From the NCBI GenBank assembly GCA_947176685.1, contig CAMWRL010000018.1:1-16145 (forward strand): a stretch of 16,145 bases of DNA. The letters run 5' to 3'. Below, piece by piece: positions 6,535-12,089 of the stretch. This DNA comes from an uncultured Ruminococcus sp. GTDB lineage: Bacteria > Bacillota > Clostridia > Oscillospirales > Ruminococcaceae. Position numbers and translations under genes: made by a program. Position 1 is the stretch's first letter. The number at the start of each line of letters is the position of its first letter. Below the pieces are notes generated by a model. The model did no database searches and was not told where the DNA came from. It saw only the letters and a program-made list of their open reading frames with translations.

Positions 6535-6587
6535 TACCATAAACAGCGAATCCATTGGACATTAAGGAAATATTTTCTGAATATTCA

Positions 6588-6995
6588 CTATTTTTTAACG
6601 GATTTAAAAAATATTACTGTTTCAGTTAAAAATAAAACTACAATAATTAAAATTATTATAATATAAGATAAATCACTGTAATTATCTTCATATAATGCTG
6701 TAGGTATCATTGCTATTACACAATATTTTACAAGCAACGGAACGAATTTTAAAGATGTATCAAAAAATTCCGCAGTTTTAATGCTTAAATAAGGATTATA
6801 CGGCATACCATTATCATACTGTTTCCAATAAAATCCGGATAAAAAAGCAAAGCCAATATCAGAAACAACAATAGCAATAAAAAGTATTCGTGCATCATTA
6901 TTGTCTATAAGTATGGCAAATATTATTGCTGTCACACAACTGATTATAATATTTATTACTGCCATTTTTCTTGAAGATATAAAATTGTATTTCAT
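6588..6995 (-). CDS. Small four-helix membrane protein, unknown
   Basis: This 135-residue protein has four predicted membrane helices (about 11-30, 36-55, 84-101 and 110-130) and a short polar loop with YWKQYDNGMPYNPYLS between helices two and three. It ends in a basic KSVKK tail. I do not recognise a family. There are two ATG codons two codons apart; the one at 6995 is chosen because GGAG lies six bases before it, whereas GGAG abuts the ATG at 7001. The coding sequence is noticeably more AT-rich than the kinase cluster, which may mean recent acquisition or only its hydrophobic content. A promoter-like sequence lies at 7125-7153, but a terminator-like hairpin lies between. No good terminator was seen after the stop. 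Confidence 0.65.
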   Translation of the reverse strand: MKYNFISSRKMAVINIIISCVTAIIFAILIDNNDARILFIAIVVSDIGFAFLSGFYWKQYDNGMPYNPYLSIKTAEFFDTSLKFVPLLVKYCVIAMIPTALYEDNYSDLSYIIIILIIVVLFLTETVIFFKSVKK

Positions 6996-7025
6996 TGACA
7001 TCTCCTGATTAAATAAAGATATTAT

Positions 7026-7057
7026 GAAAAAATAATCCTCCGAAAATTCGGATTATT
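7026..7057 (-). terminator. Terminator-like hairpin upstream of the four-helix membrane gene
   Basis: On the minus strand AATAATCC (7057-7050) pairs with GGATTATT (7038-7031) and Ts follow (7030-7027). It ends transcription of the remnant region or acts as an attenuator in the leader of the gene at 6588-6995. Confidence 0.55.
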
Positions 7058-7124
7058 GCGGCAGAGTAAAGAGGACTTGACCCCTGACTTCCAGACTGCT
7101 AATATTTTTAATTTATATACTTAT

Positions 7125-7153
7125 ATAGTATCACATATTTATATAAAAGTCAA
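7125..7153 (-). promoter_or_regulatory. Possible promoter in the remnant region
   Basis: On the minus strand TTGACT (7153-7148), a 17-base spacer and TACTAT (7130-7125). It reads toward the four-helix membrane gene through the hairpin at 7026-7057. The -10 has two mismatches to consensus. Confidence 0.45.
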
Positions 7154-7245
7154 TATTTTCTCCAGAATATCTGCAAAAACATTGCCTGCGTCATGTTGAT
7201 TCCAGTAGAACTCTCCTCAAACAGTGTCGGACATACTGTTTCCAT
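7150..7245 (-). CDS. Doubtful 31-residue ORF in the 6996-7304 gap
   Basis: An ATG-started frame of 31 codons (start METVCPTLFEESS, end FLQIFWRKY) lies between the tRNA-Thr terminator and the promoter-like site. I see no ribosome site before its ATG, and I do not recognise the peptide. It could be the C-terminal relic of a lost gene or chance. The rest of the 6996-7304 gap holds the hairpin at 7026-7057 and an AT-rich stretch (about 7100-7150), with no other coding frame I can support. Confidence 0.2.
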   Translation of the reverse strand: METVCPTLFEESSTGINMTQAMFLQIFWRKY

Positions 7246-7250
7246 TCAAC

Positions 7251-7292
7251 AAAAAACAGGCACTTTCCAAAGTATGGAAAATGCCTGTTTTT
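7251..7292 (-). terminator. Intrinsic terminator of tRNA-Thr
   Basis: AAAAACAGGCA (7252-7262) pairs with TGCCTGTTTTT (7282-7292) and TTTCCA (7264-7269) with TGGAAA (7275-7280), with one mismatch between the two blocks. The T run on the minus strand follows. It lies 13 bases beyond the tRNA 3' end. Confidence 0.85.
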
Positions 7293-7304
7293 CGCTTTTT
7301 TAGT

Positions 7305-7380
7305 TGGAGCTGATGATCGGACTTGAACCGACGACCTACGCCTTACCAAGGCGTTGCGCTACCGACTGTGCCACATCAGC
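7305..7380 (-). tRNA. tRNA-Thr, anticodon GGT
   Basis: Read on the minus strand, GCTGATG and CATCAGC form the seven-base-pair acceptor stem. The anticodon stem ACGCC/GGCGT closes the loop TTGGTAA, giving anticodon GGT, which reads the threonine codons ACC and ACT. The T-loop segment GGTTCAAGTCC is standard. The discriminator base is T and the 3' CCA is encoded, for 76 bases in all. It has its own consensus promoter and terminator and is transcribed away from the T-box leader. Confidence 0.96.
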
Positions 7381-7394
7381 ACTCAACGTATATT

Positions 7395-7423
7395 ATTATA
7401 CAACAGTTTTCCGAAAATGTCAA
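7395..7423 (-). promoter_or_regulatory. Consensus promoter of tRNA-Thr
   Basis: On the minus strand TTGACA (7423-7418), a 17-base spacer and TATAAT (7400-7395), perfect consensus, 14 bases before the tRNA 5' end. Confidence 0.88.
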
Positions 7424-7463
7424 TAGCTTTTAAATATTTTTTTATTTTAACTATCAAAAAACC

Positions 7464-7492
7464 TTGACATTCTCCGCTGTGTATGTTATTAT
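7464..7492 (+). promoter_or_regulatory. Promoter of the T-box/tyrS operon
   Basis: TTGACA (7464-7469), 17 bases and TATTAT (7487-7492) lie directly before the T-box leader. It is divergent from the tRNA-Thr promoter, with 40 bases between the two -35 boxes. Confidence 0.75.
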
Positions 7493-7499
7493 AATACCA

Positions 7500-7733
7500 T
7501 AAACTGTGAACGGATAAAACCTGTTGAAATACTTGTGCAGAGAAACTTCGGACGGTGCGAGAAGTAGAAGTATAACAGGGAATTACATTCGGGAGTTTCT
7601 GCATTGAAACTAAGTAGGTGCGGACGGGTCTGCCCGTTAAAGCTTTTGAGGTCAGAATTTTTTTCTGATAAACTGAGGTGGTACAGCGAGTAAATTCGCC
7701 CTCAGACGGTTTTATGCCGTCTGGGGACTTTTT
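7500..7733 (+). promoter_or_regulatory. Tyrosine T-box riboswitch leader
   Basis: The leader has the parts of a T-box, which binds uncharged tRNA and lets transcription continue. In stem I, CCTGTT (7520-7525) pairs with AACAGG (7574-7579), and an AGTA motif (7563-7566) precedes the presumed specifier TAT (7571-7573), a tyrosine codon. Stem III is probably ACGGG/CCCGT near 7624-7638. The T-box core TGAGGTGGTACAGCG (7674-7688) pairs with the CGCCCTCA stretch (7697-7704) to form the antiterminator. Its TGGT matches the ACCA end expected of tRNA-Tyr and not the TCCA end of the adjacent tRNA-Thr. The first downstream synthetase is tyrS. The core has ACAGCG where ACCGCG is usual. The specifier is inferred from position and from tyrS. 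Confidence 0.9.
7700..7733 (+). terminator. T-box-controlled terminator
   Basis: CCTCAGACGG (7700-7709) pairs with CCGTCTGGGG (7717-7726) in a 10-bp stem with one G-U pair, followed by ACTTTTT. Its 5' arm shares CCTCA with the antiterminator, so the two structures exclude each other. Confidence 0.9.
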
Positions 7734-7751
7734 ATTTAAGGCAGTGAATTT

Positions 7752-8309
7752 ATGAAAAATCATACCAATTTTAAAAAAGTAATGCATACTCTCTCTTTCG
7801 TGTTTACATTGTCAACTATAATTTTGTTCGTTGCAAATAACTTTATTAATTCCGGAATCCTGTTGACATTGGCAGTAACTTCTATGACTTTTGCTTATCA
7901 TTTTGATATAAGACTTATTATAGGTCATATTATTATCTTATTCAAAGAAAAAATAAATACTGACAGCAGATATTTTAAAGTATCAGAAACTGAAAAAAAT
8001 ATTTATAAGAAATTAAATATTAAAAGTTGGAAATCAAGAGTTCCTACCTATAACCCCGACGAATTTGATATAAAGAAAAATTCAATCGAGCAGCTTATAA
8101 TAAATTGCTGTAATTCTGAAATTGTACATACTGTCAATATTTTTGCAAGCTATATACCAATATTATTCAGTATCCGATTTGGTTCACTTCCCGTATTTAT
8201 TATAACATCAGTTTCAGCAAGTATTTATGATTTGCAGTTTGTCTTATTACAGCGATACAACAGACCACGCTTGATAAAATATGCGCATAAAAAGGAGAAA
8301 AACTTATGA
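7752..8309 (+). CDS. CrtO-like membrane acyltransferase-family protein
   Basis: The 185-residue protein has membrane helices at about 13-31, 36-62 and 127-165. Its signature is IKSWKSRVPTYNPDEFD (about 90-106), then E123-x-x-H126 and a conserved-looking stretch TSVSASIYDLQFVL (152-165) followed by QRYNRPR (167-173). From memory this matches the glycosyl-4,4'-diaponeurosporenoate acyltransferase (CrtO) family of Firmicutes; the E-x-x-H pair may be catalytic. The family founder acylates a glycosylated carotenoid, but many relatives have no carotenoid genes and an unknown substrate. It is the first gene after the tyrosine T-box. The ribosome site is weak (AAGG, about eleven bases before the ATG). 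It overlaps the next gene by four bases (ATGA). Base composition is more AT-rich than that of tyrS. Confidence 0.65.
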   Translation: MKNHTNFKKVMHTLSFVFTLSTIILFVANNFINSGILLTLAVTSMTFAYHFDIRLIIGHIIILFKEKINTDSRYFKVSETEKNIYKKLNIKSWKSRVPTYNPDEFDIKKNSIEQLIINCCNSEIVHTVNIFASYIPILFSIRFGSLPVFIITSVSASIYDLQFVLLQRYNRPRLIKYAHKKEKNL

Positions 8310-9205
8310 AAATACTCGTAACAGGCGGTACAGTTTTTGTAAGCCGTTACACTGCGGAGTATTTCGTAAAAAAAGGATATGAAGTATATGTCCTCAACAG
8401 AAATACACGACCGCAGTCCGAAGGTGTGAACCTTATAAACTGCGACAGGCATAGTCTTGGCGACAAACTGAAAAATACTTATTTTGATTCAGTCATTGAT
8501 GTGACTGCATACAATGAAACTGATATAAAAGATATTTTAAATTCTCTCGGCGGTTTCGGACAGTATATAATGATAAGTTCAAGTGCTGTATATCCCGAAA
8601 CAAATCCACAGCCATTTACAGAAAATCAGAACTGCGGATTCAATATTCACTGGGAGGATTACGGCACAAATAAAATAAACGCTGAAAAATACCTACTTGC
8701 TAAAATTCCGGACGCTTATATTATCCGTCCTCCCTATCTTTACGGCAGAATGAACAACCTTTACAGAGAGGCATTTGTTTTTGAATGTGCTGAAAAAAAT
8801 CTTCCGTTTTTTGTACCGGAAGACGGAAAACTGAAACTCCAGTTTTTTGATGTTGAGGATTTATGCATATTTATTGAAAGGTTAATCGAAACCAAACCCC
8901 AAAACCACATTTTTAATGTCGGAAATCCAGATGTTATTGATGTAAACGAATGGGTAAGACTTTGTTATGGTGTATCGGGCAAAGTTCCCGAAATCAGATA
9001 TGTACCGTCCGAAGTAAATCAACGTCTGTATTTCCCGTTCAGGAATTATGAATACATACTTGACGTAACAAAACAGACAAAAATAATGTCTGACGTTAAA
9101 TCCTTTGAAACAGGTCTGAAACAGTCATATGACTGGTACAGAAATAACCGTGAGCTGATAGTCCGCAAGGATTATTTACAATATATAAAAAATAATTTAA
9201 TATAA
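8306..9205 (+). CDS. NAD-dependent epimerase/dehydratase-family protein
   Basis: The 299-residue protein is an extended short-chain dehydrogenase of the nucleotide-sugar epimerase type. It has the N-terminal Rossmann motif VTGGTVFVSRY (about 5-15), where Ser13 takes the place of the usual third glycine. SSSAVY follows (91-96) and the catalytic pair Y119-x3-K123 after it. IIRPPYLYGR and a C-terminal substrate domain complete the family pattern. Family members change sugars on nucleotide carriers; the substrate here is unknown. Its ATG overlaps the stop of the membrane gene before it, with AAAGGAG upstream, so the two are probably translated together. Only ten bases separate it from tyrS. Control by the tyrosine T-box is inferred from the absence of any terminator or promoter between the genes. 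Confidence 0.85.
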   Translation: MKILVTGGTVFVSRYTAEYFVKKGYEVYVLNRNTRPQSEGVNLINCDRHSLGDKLKNTYFDSVIDVTAYNETDIKDILNSLGGFGQYIMISSSAVYPETNPQPFTENQNCGFNIHWEDYGTNKINAEKYLLAKIPDAYIIRPPYLYGRMNNLYREAFVFECAEKNLPFFVPEDGKLKLQFFDVEDLCIFIERLIETKPQNHIFNVGNPDVIDVNEWVRLCYGVSGKVPEIRYVPSEVNQRLYFPFRNYEYILDVTKQTKIMSDVKSFETGLKQSYDWYRNNRELIVRKDYLQYIKNNLI

Positions 9206-9215
9206 GGAGAAAAAA

Positions 9216-10430
9216 ATGACTACTTTTGAAGAACTCAGACGGCGTGGACTTCTTGCCCAGCTTACTGACGAAAAAGAAATCGAAGAACTTATCAATAACG
9301 GCGGTGCTACTTTTTATATAGGATTCGACCCGACCGCTGACAGTCTGCACGTAGGACACTTTATGGCACTCTGCCTTATGAAACGTCTGCAAATGGCTGG
9401 AAACAAGCCTATTGTACTTCTCGGGGGCGGTACGGGTATGATTGGCGACCCGTCCGGCAAAACCGATATGCGTAAAATGCTTACTCCGGAAACAATCCAG
9501 CATAATATCGACTGTTTCAAAAAACAGATGAGCCGTTTTATAGACTTTTCAGACGGCAAAGCCATTGCCATAAACAACGCCGACTGGTTAATGAATCTCA
9601 ATTATGTTGAGCTGCTCCGTGAAGTCGGTGCCTGCTTCAGCGTTAACCGTATGCTTACTGCTGAATGCTACAAGCAGAGAATGGAAAGAGGTCTGTCATT
9701 CCTTGAATTTAACTACATGATTATGCAAAGCTATGATTTTTACAAGCTCTTTCAGGAGTACGGCTGTAATATGCAGTTCGGCGGTGACGACCAGTGGAGC
9801 AATATGCTTGGCGGTACTGAACTTATCCGCCGCAAGCTTGGCAAAGACGCTTACGCAATGACAATAACCCTCCTGCTCAACAGCGAGGGCAAGAAAATGG
9901 GCAAGACTGAAAAGGGTGCTGTATGGCTTGACCCTGCAAAGACTTCACCGTATGAGTTTTTCCAGTACTGGAGAAACGTTGCTGACGCTGACGTTATCAA
10001 GTGCCTTAAAATGCTTACATTTGTACCGATTGAGGAAATCGAGGAAATGGAAAAGACTCTTGAGGGCGCAGGCTTCAATACGGCAAAAGAGCTTCTTGCT
10101 TACGAACTTACCAAGCTTGTACACGGCGAGGAAGAAGCTGAAAAAGCAAAGTCCGCAGCAAAGGCACTTTTCGGCGGCAGCGGCGATGACGAAAATATGC
10201 CCGTTGCTGAAATATCGTCCGCTGACCTTACAGACGGAAAAATCGGTCTGCTTAACCTCATTGTAAAAGCCGGTCTTGCTCCGTCAGTTTCGGAAGCCAG
10301 ACGACTTGTACAGCAGGGCGGTATTACTGTTGATGACGAAAAAATCACAGACCCCAAAACACAGCTTAATCCTGACGGCGTTATAATCCGCAAAGGTAAA
10401 AAGGCTTTCAAGAAGATAGCCGTTATATGA
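9216..10430 (+). CDS. tyrS: Tyrosyl-tRNA synthetase
   Basis: The 404-residue enzyme attaches tyrosine to tRNA-Tyr in the cytoplasm. It shows the class I signatures: HIGH as HVGH (45-48) after YIGFDPTADSL, GGDDQW (189-194), and KMSKS as KMGKT (227-231). The tyrosine-binding set Y167, Q171 and D174 lies in NYMIMQSYDF. A C-terminal S4 RNA-binding domain occupies about 340-404 (LAPSVSEARRLVQQGGITVD). The length is normal for bacterial TyrRS. AAGGAG precedes the ATG. It is the last gene of the T-box unit, and its leader lies about 1.5 kb upstream. It ends at a terminator shared with the convergent spoVM. Confidence 0.97.
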   Translation: MTTFEELRRRGLLAQLTDEKEIEELINNGGATFYIGFDPTADSLHVGHFMALCLMKRLQMAGNKPIVLLGGGTGMIGDPSGKTDMRKMLTPETIQHNIDCFKKQMSRFIDFSDGKAIAINNADWLMNLNYVELLREVGACFSVNRMLTAECYKQRMERGLSFLEFNYMIMQSYDFYKLFQEYGCNMQFGGDDQWSNMLGGTELIRRKLGKDAYAMTITLLLNSEGKKMGKTEKGAVWLDPAKTSPYEFFQYWRNVADADVIKCLKMLTFVPIEEIEEMEKTLEGAGFNTAKELLAYELTKLVHGEEEAEKAKSAAKALFGGSGDDENMPVAEISSADLTDGKIGLLNLIVKAGLAPSVSEARRLVQQGGITVDDEKITDPKTQLNPDGVIIRKGKKAFKKIAVI

Positions 10431-10434
10431 CAAC

Positions 10435-10464
10435 AAAAAGAGGCTTGTTACAGCCTCTTTTTTT
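10435..10464. terminator. Bidirectional terminator between tyrS and spoVM
   Basis: AGAGGCT (10439-10445) pairs with AGCCTCT (10452-10458); As before and Ts after it allow action on both strands. It lies five bases past the tyrS stop and just past the spoVM stop on the other strand. Confidence 0.9.
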
Positions 10465-10466
10465 AT

Positions 10467-10550
10467 TCAGTCCTGTTCTTTTTTTATACGGAAAATAACT
10501 CTCAGAAATCCCGAAAGAAATTTCGGACTGCGTATCACTACAATTTTCAT
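10467..10550 (-). CDS. spoVM: Stage V sporulation protein M (SpoVM)
   Basis: This 27-residue frame begins MKIVVIRSPKFLSGFLRVIF and ends in a basic RIKKEQD tail. It closely resembles B. subtilis SpoVM (26 residues, MKFYTIKLPKFLGGIVR...), sharing MK, the central PKFL-x-G block and the amphipathic helix ending in basic residues. SpoVM inserts into the convex outer forespore membrane and anchors SpoIVA for coat assembly. The ATG has a strong AGGGAGGG ribosome site. In B. subtilis spoVM directly follows thiN, as here, which supports the call; rpmB, next in B. subtilis, is absent. It is too short to be found by length-based gene calling. In B. subtilis it is made under sigma-E; I could not identify a sigma-E promoter here. 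Confidence 0.92.
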   Translation of the reverse strand: MKIVVIRSPKFLSGFLRVIFRIKKEQD

Positions 10551-10564
10551 ATGTAATCCCTCCC

Positions 10565-10594
10565 TTGCTGATATACTTTCATTATATTCAGCAA
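10565..10594 (-). repeat. Hairpin directly before the spoVM ribosome site
   Basis: TTGCTGA (10594-10588) and TCAGCAA (10571-10565) form a 7-bp stem; four inner A/T pairs with a bulge extend it to about 11. It touches the AGGGAGGG site of spoVM and has no T tract, so it is not a terminator. A role in translation or RNA stability is possible. Confidence 0.5.
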
Positions 10595-10608
10595 CGGGGA
10601 TTTTGTGC

Positions 10609-11220
10609 CTATCTTCCGGAACGCACTATTAATGCAAGTCCTTTTTCTATGGTGACAACCGCTGTACTGATTATCTCGTTGCTTACGCCTAACGGAAAAC
10701 TTTGTGTAAGCGTATAATCTCTGAGGGGATATTTAACTCCGGTCATTTTTCCGATATGAAGTTTTTCGGTAAGCGAAAATACTGAAAAATACCAGTCTTT
10801 GTATTTTTCATATTTTTCAGTTCCTTTTCCCTGTACGGTAATTATATTTCCGCTGTCGTGTATGGACATTTTACAGCCGTTTTCGTGGGCATAAATGATA
10901 GTCTGTATGTTGGCAAACGTATGGTCAAAACGTCCTCCGGTTGCTCCGTAAAGCCTTATATACGTTGCACCACGTTCAATGGCAAGTTTTACTGCAAGCA
11001 TCGTGTCCGTGTCGTCCTTTTCGGGGACTGCCCTGTAAAGTTCGCCGCAAGCCGGAACTTCACCCGTATATGAATCAAAGTCACCTGTTACAATGTCCGG
11101 AATTATTTCCAGTTTTTCAGCGTGAATAACTCCCCTGTCGGCACATATCACAAAGTCCGCCGCCGTATCAACAAAGCTATAGTCCGGAATGTCGCCGCCG
11201 GCAAATATAATTGTTTTCAT
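10609..11220 (-). CDS. thiN: Thiamine pyrophosphokinase
   Basis: The 203-residue enzyme transfers pyrophosphate from ATP to thiamine to give thiamine diphosphate. The family motifs are in order: ADRG (27-30), GDFDS (46-50), KDDTD (68-72), GGRFDH (95-100) in the N-terminal catalytic domain. A C-terminal beta-rich thiamine-binding domain follows, including GVSNE near residue 178. The length is normal for ThiN. The ATG overlaps the rsgA stop by four bases (ATGA), with GGGAG just before it, so translation is probably coupled to rsgA. In B. subtilis rpe lies between the two; here the overlap leaves no room for it. spoVM follows 58 bases downstream. Confidence 0.95.
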   Translation of the reverse strand: MKTIIFAGGDIPDYSFVDTAADFVICADRGVIHAEKLEIIPDIVTGDFDSYTGEVPACGELYRAVPEKDDTDTMLAVKLAIERGATYIRLYGATGGRFDHTFANIQTIIYAHENGCKMSIHDSGNIITVQGKGTEKYEKYKDWYFSVFSLTEKLHIGKMTGVKYPLRDYTLTQSFPLGVSNEIISTAVVTIEKGLALIVRSGR

Positions 11221-12089
11221 AACTCCCAGTCCTTTAACTGTTTTGCTTCATTGTACATTGTACAATAACTTTCGTGACGGCTTGCGGAAATCTCGCCGCA
11301 TTCCAGTGCTTCAATGACCTTACAGCCCTTTTCGCATGTATGGGAGCAGTCACGGAAACGACAGCCGTTATACTTCCGGAACTCACGGAAACAGTCTGCT
11401 AAATTTTCTTTCCGGATAATATCGTAGCTGTTTGTGTCAAACGTTGAAAATCCTGCCGTATCAGCAATATATCCGCCGTCTTTCAGTTTGTAAAGCTGCG
11501 AATGTCGTGTTGTGTGTTTACCTCTGCCAAGCTTTTTGCTTATCTCCGCTGTAGGAATGTTCAGATTCGGGTCAACAGCGTTAAGCAGTGTGGACTTGCC
11601 TGCTCCGGAGTTTCCGGTCAACGCACTTATTCTGCCGGTTAAAATCTCTCTTAATTCCTCAACGGTTTCCGGCTTGCCGTAGTCAATTTCGAAAACATCT
11701 ATACCGATATTCCGGTATATTTTTTTTATCTCTGAACCGTCACCCAAATCAGTTTTGGTTACGACCACAACCGGAGTTATATCCTTGTATTCGGCAATGG
11801 CTATGAACTTATCCAGAATAAGATAATTCGGGGACGGACTGCACGTTGAAACTATAAATATAAGCTGGTCAAGGTTTGCAAGAGGAGGTCTTATTATACA
11901 GTTTTTTCTGTCGTGGATTCTGGTTATAACATCGCTTTCTATGTCAACCGTGTCCCCGACATAAGGGCTTATGCCTCTGTTGCGGAAAATTCCCCTTGCC
12001 TTGCATTCCGAAATGCCGTCGGGGGTTTCTACAGTGTAGAGACCCCCGACACATTTTGTTATAATTCCGCTTTTTATGGTGCTACTCAC
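11217..12089 (-). CDS. rsgA: Ribosome small-subunit GTPase RsgA
   Basis: This 290-residue circularly permuted GTPase helps the last steps of 30S subunit assembly and leaves when GTP is hydrolysed. An N-terminal OB fold (about 1-65) comes first, then the permuted GTPase motifs: G4 as TKTD (111-114), G1 as GNSGAGKS (159-166), the G2 region GRGKHTTRH (188-196) and G3 as DTAG (210-213). The C-terminal zinc site is C243-x4-C248-x-H250-x5-C256, the standard RsgA pattern. The start is GTG, overlapping the prkC stop (GTGA), with no strong ribosome site, so coupling to prkC is likely. Two hairpins lie in its early codons. In B. subtilis RsgA is phosphorylated by PrkC, which gives the gene order functional sense. 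Confidence 0.96.
   Translation of the reverse strand: MSSTIKSGIITKCVGGLYTVETPDGISECKARGIFRNRGISPYVGDTVDIESDVITRIHDRKNCIIRPPLANLDQLIFIVSTCSPSPNYLILDKFIAIAEYKDITPVVVVTKTDLGDGSEIKKIYRNIGIDVFEIDYGKPETVEELREILTGRISALTGNSGAGKSTLLNAVDPNLNIPTAEISKKLGRGKHTTRHSQLYKLKDGGYIADTAGFSTFDTNSYDIIRKENLADCFREFRKYNGCRFRDCSHTCEKGCKVIEALECGEISASRHESYCTMYNEAKQLKDWEL
12003..12050 (-). repeat. Tandem hairpins inside the 5' part of rsgA
   Basis: On the minus strand GTCGGGGGT (12050-12042) pairs with ACCCCCGAC (12026-12018). After one mismatch five more pairs (TCTAC/GTAGA) close a three-base ACT loop. Just downstream GCATT (12016-12012) pairs with AATGC (12007-12003) around a TCGG tetraloop. They cover codons 14-29 of rsgA. 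Confidence 0.75.

Noticed and set aside
6487..6555. Longer N-terminus for the XRE regulator, starting at 6555
   Set aside because: It would cross the promoter at 6506-6534; the ATG at 6486 has a strong GGAGGTG site and begins at the normal helix-turn-helix boundary.
7305..7733. T-box controlling threonine genes because tRNA-Thr is adjacent
   Set aside because: The presumed specifier is TAT and the tRNA-end contact is TGGT, which fits an ACCA end; tRNA-Thr here ends in TCCA, and the downstream synthetase is tyrS.
7383..7787. Long minus-strand open frame of 134 codons across the T-box region
   Set aside because: It covers the tRNA-Thr promoter, the divergent promoter and the folded T-box leader, has no ribosome site and gives no recognisable protein.
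10090..10430. Minus-strand and alternate-frame open stretches within tyrS
   Set aside because: They are shadows of a well-supported tyrS frame with complete catalytic and S4 motifs.
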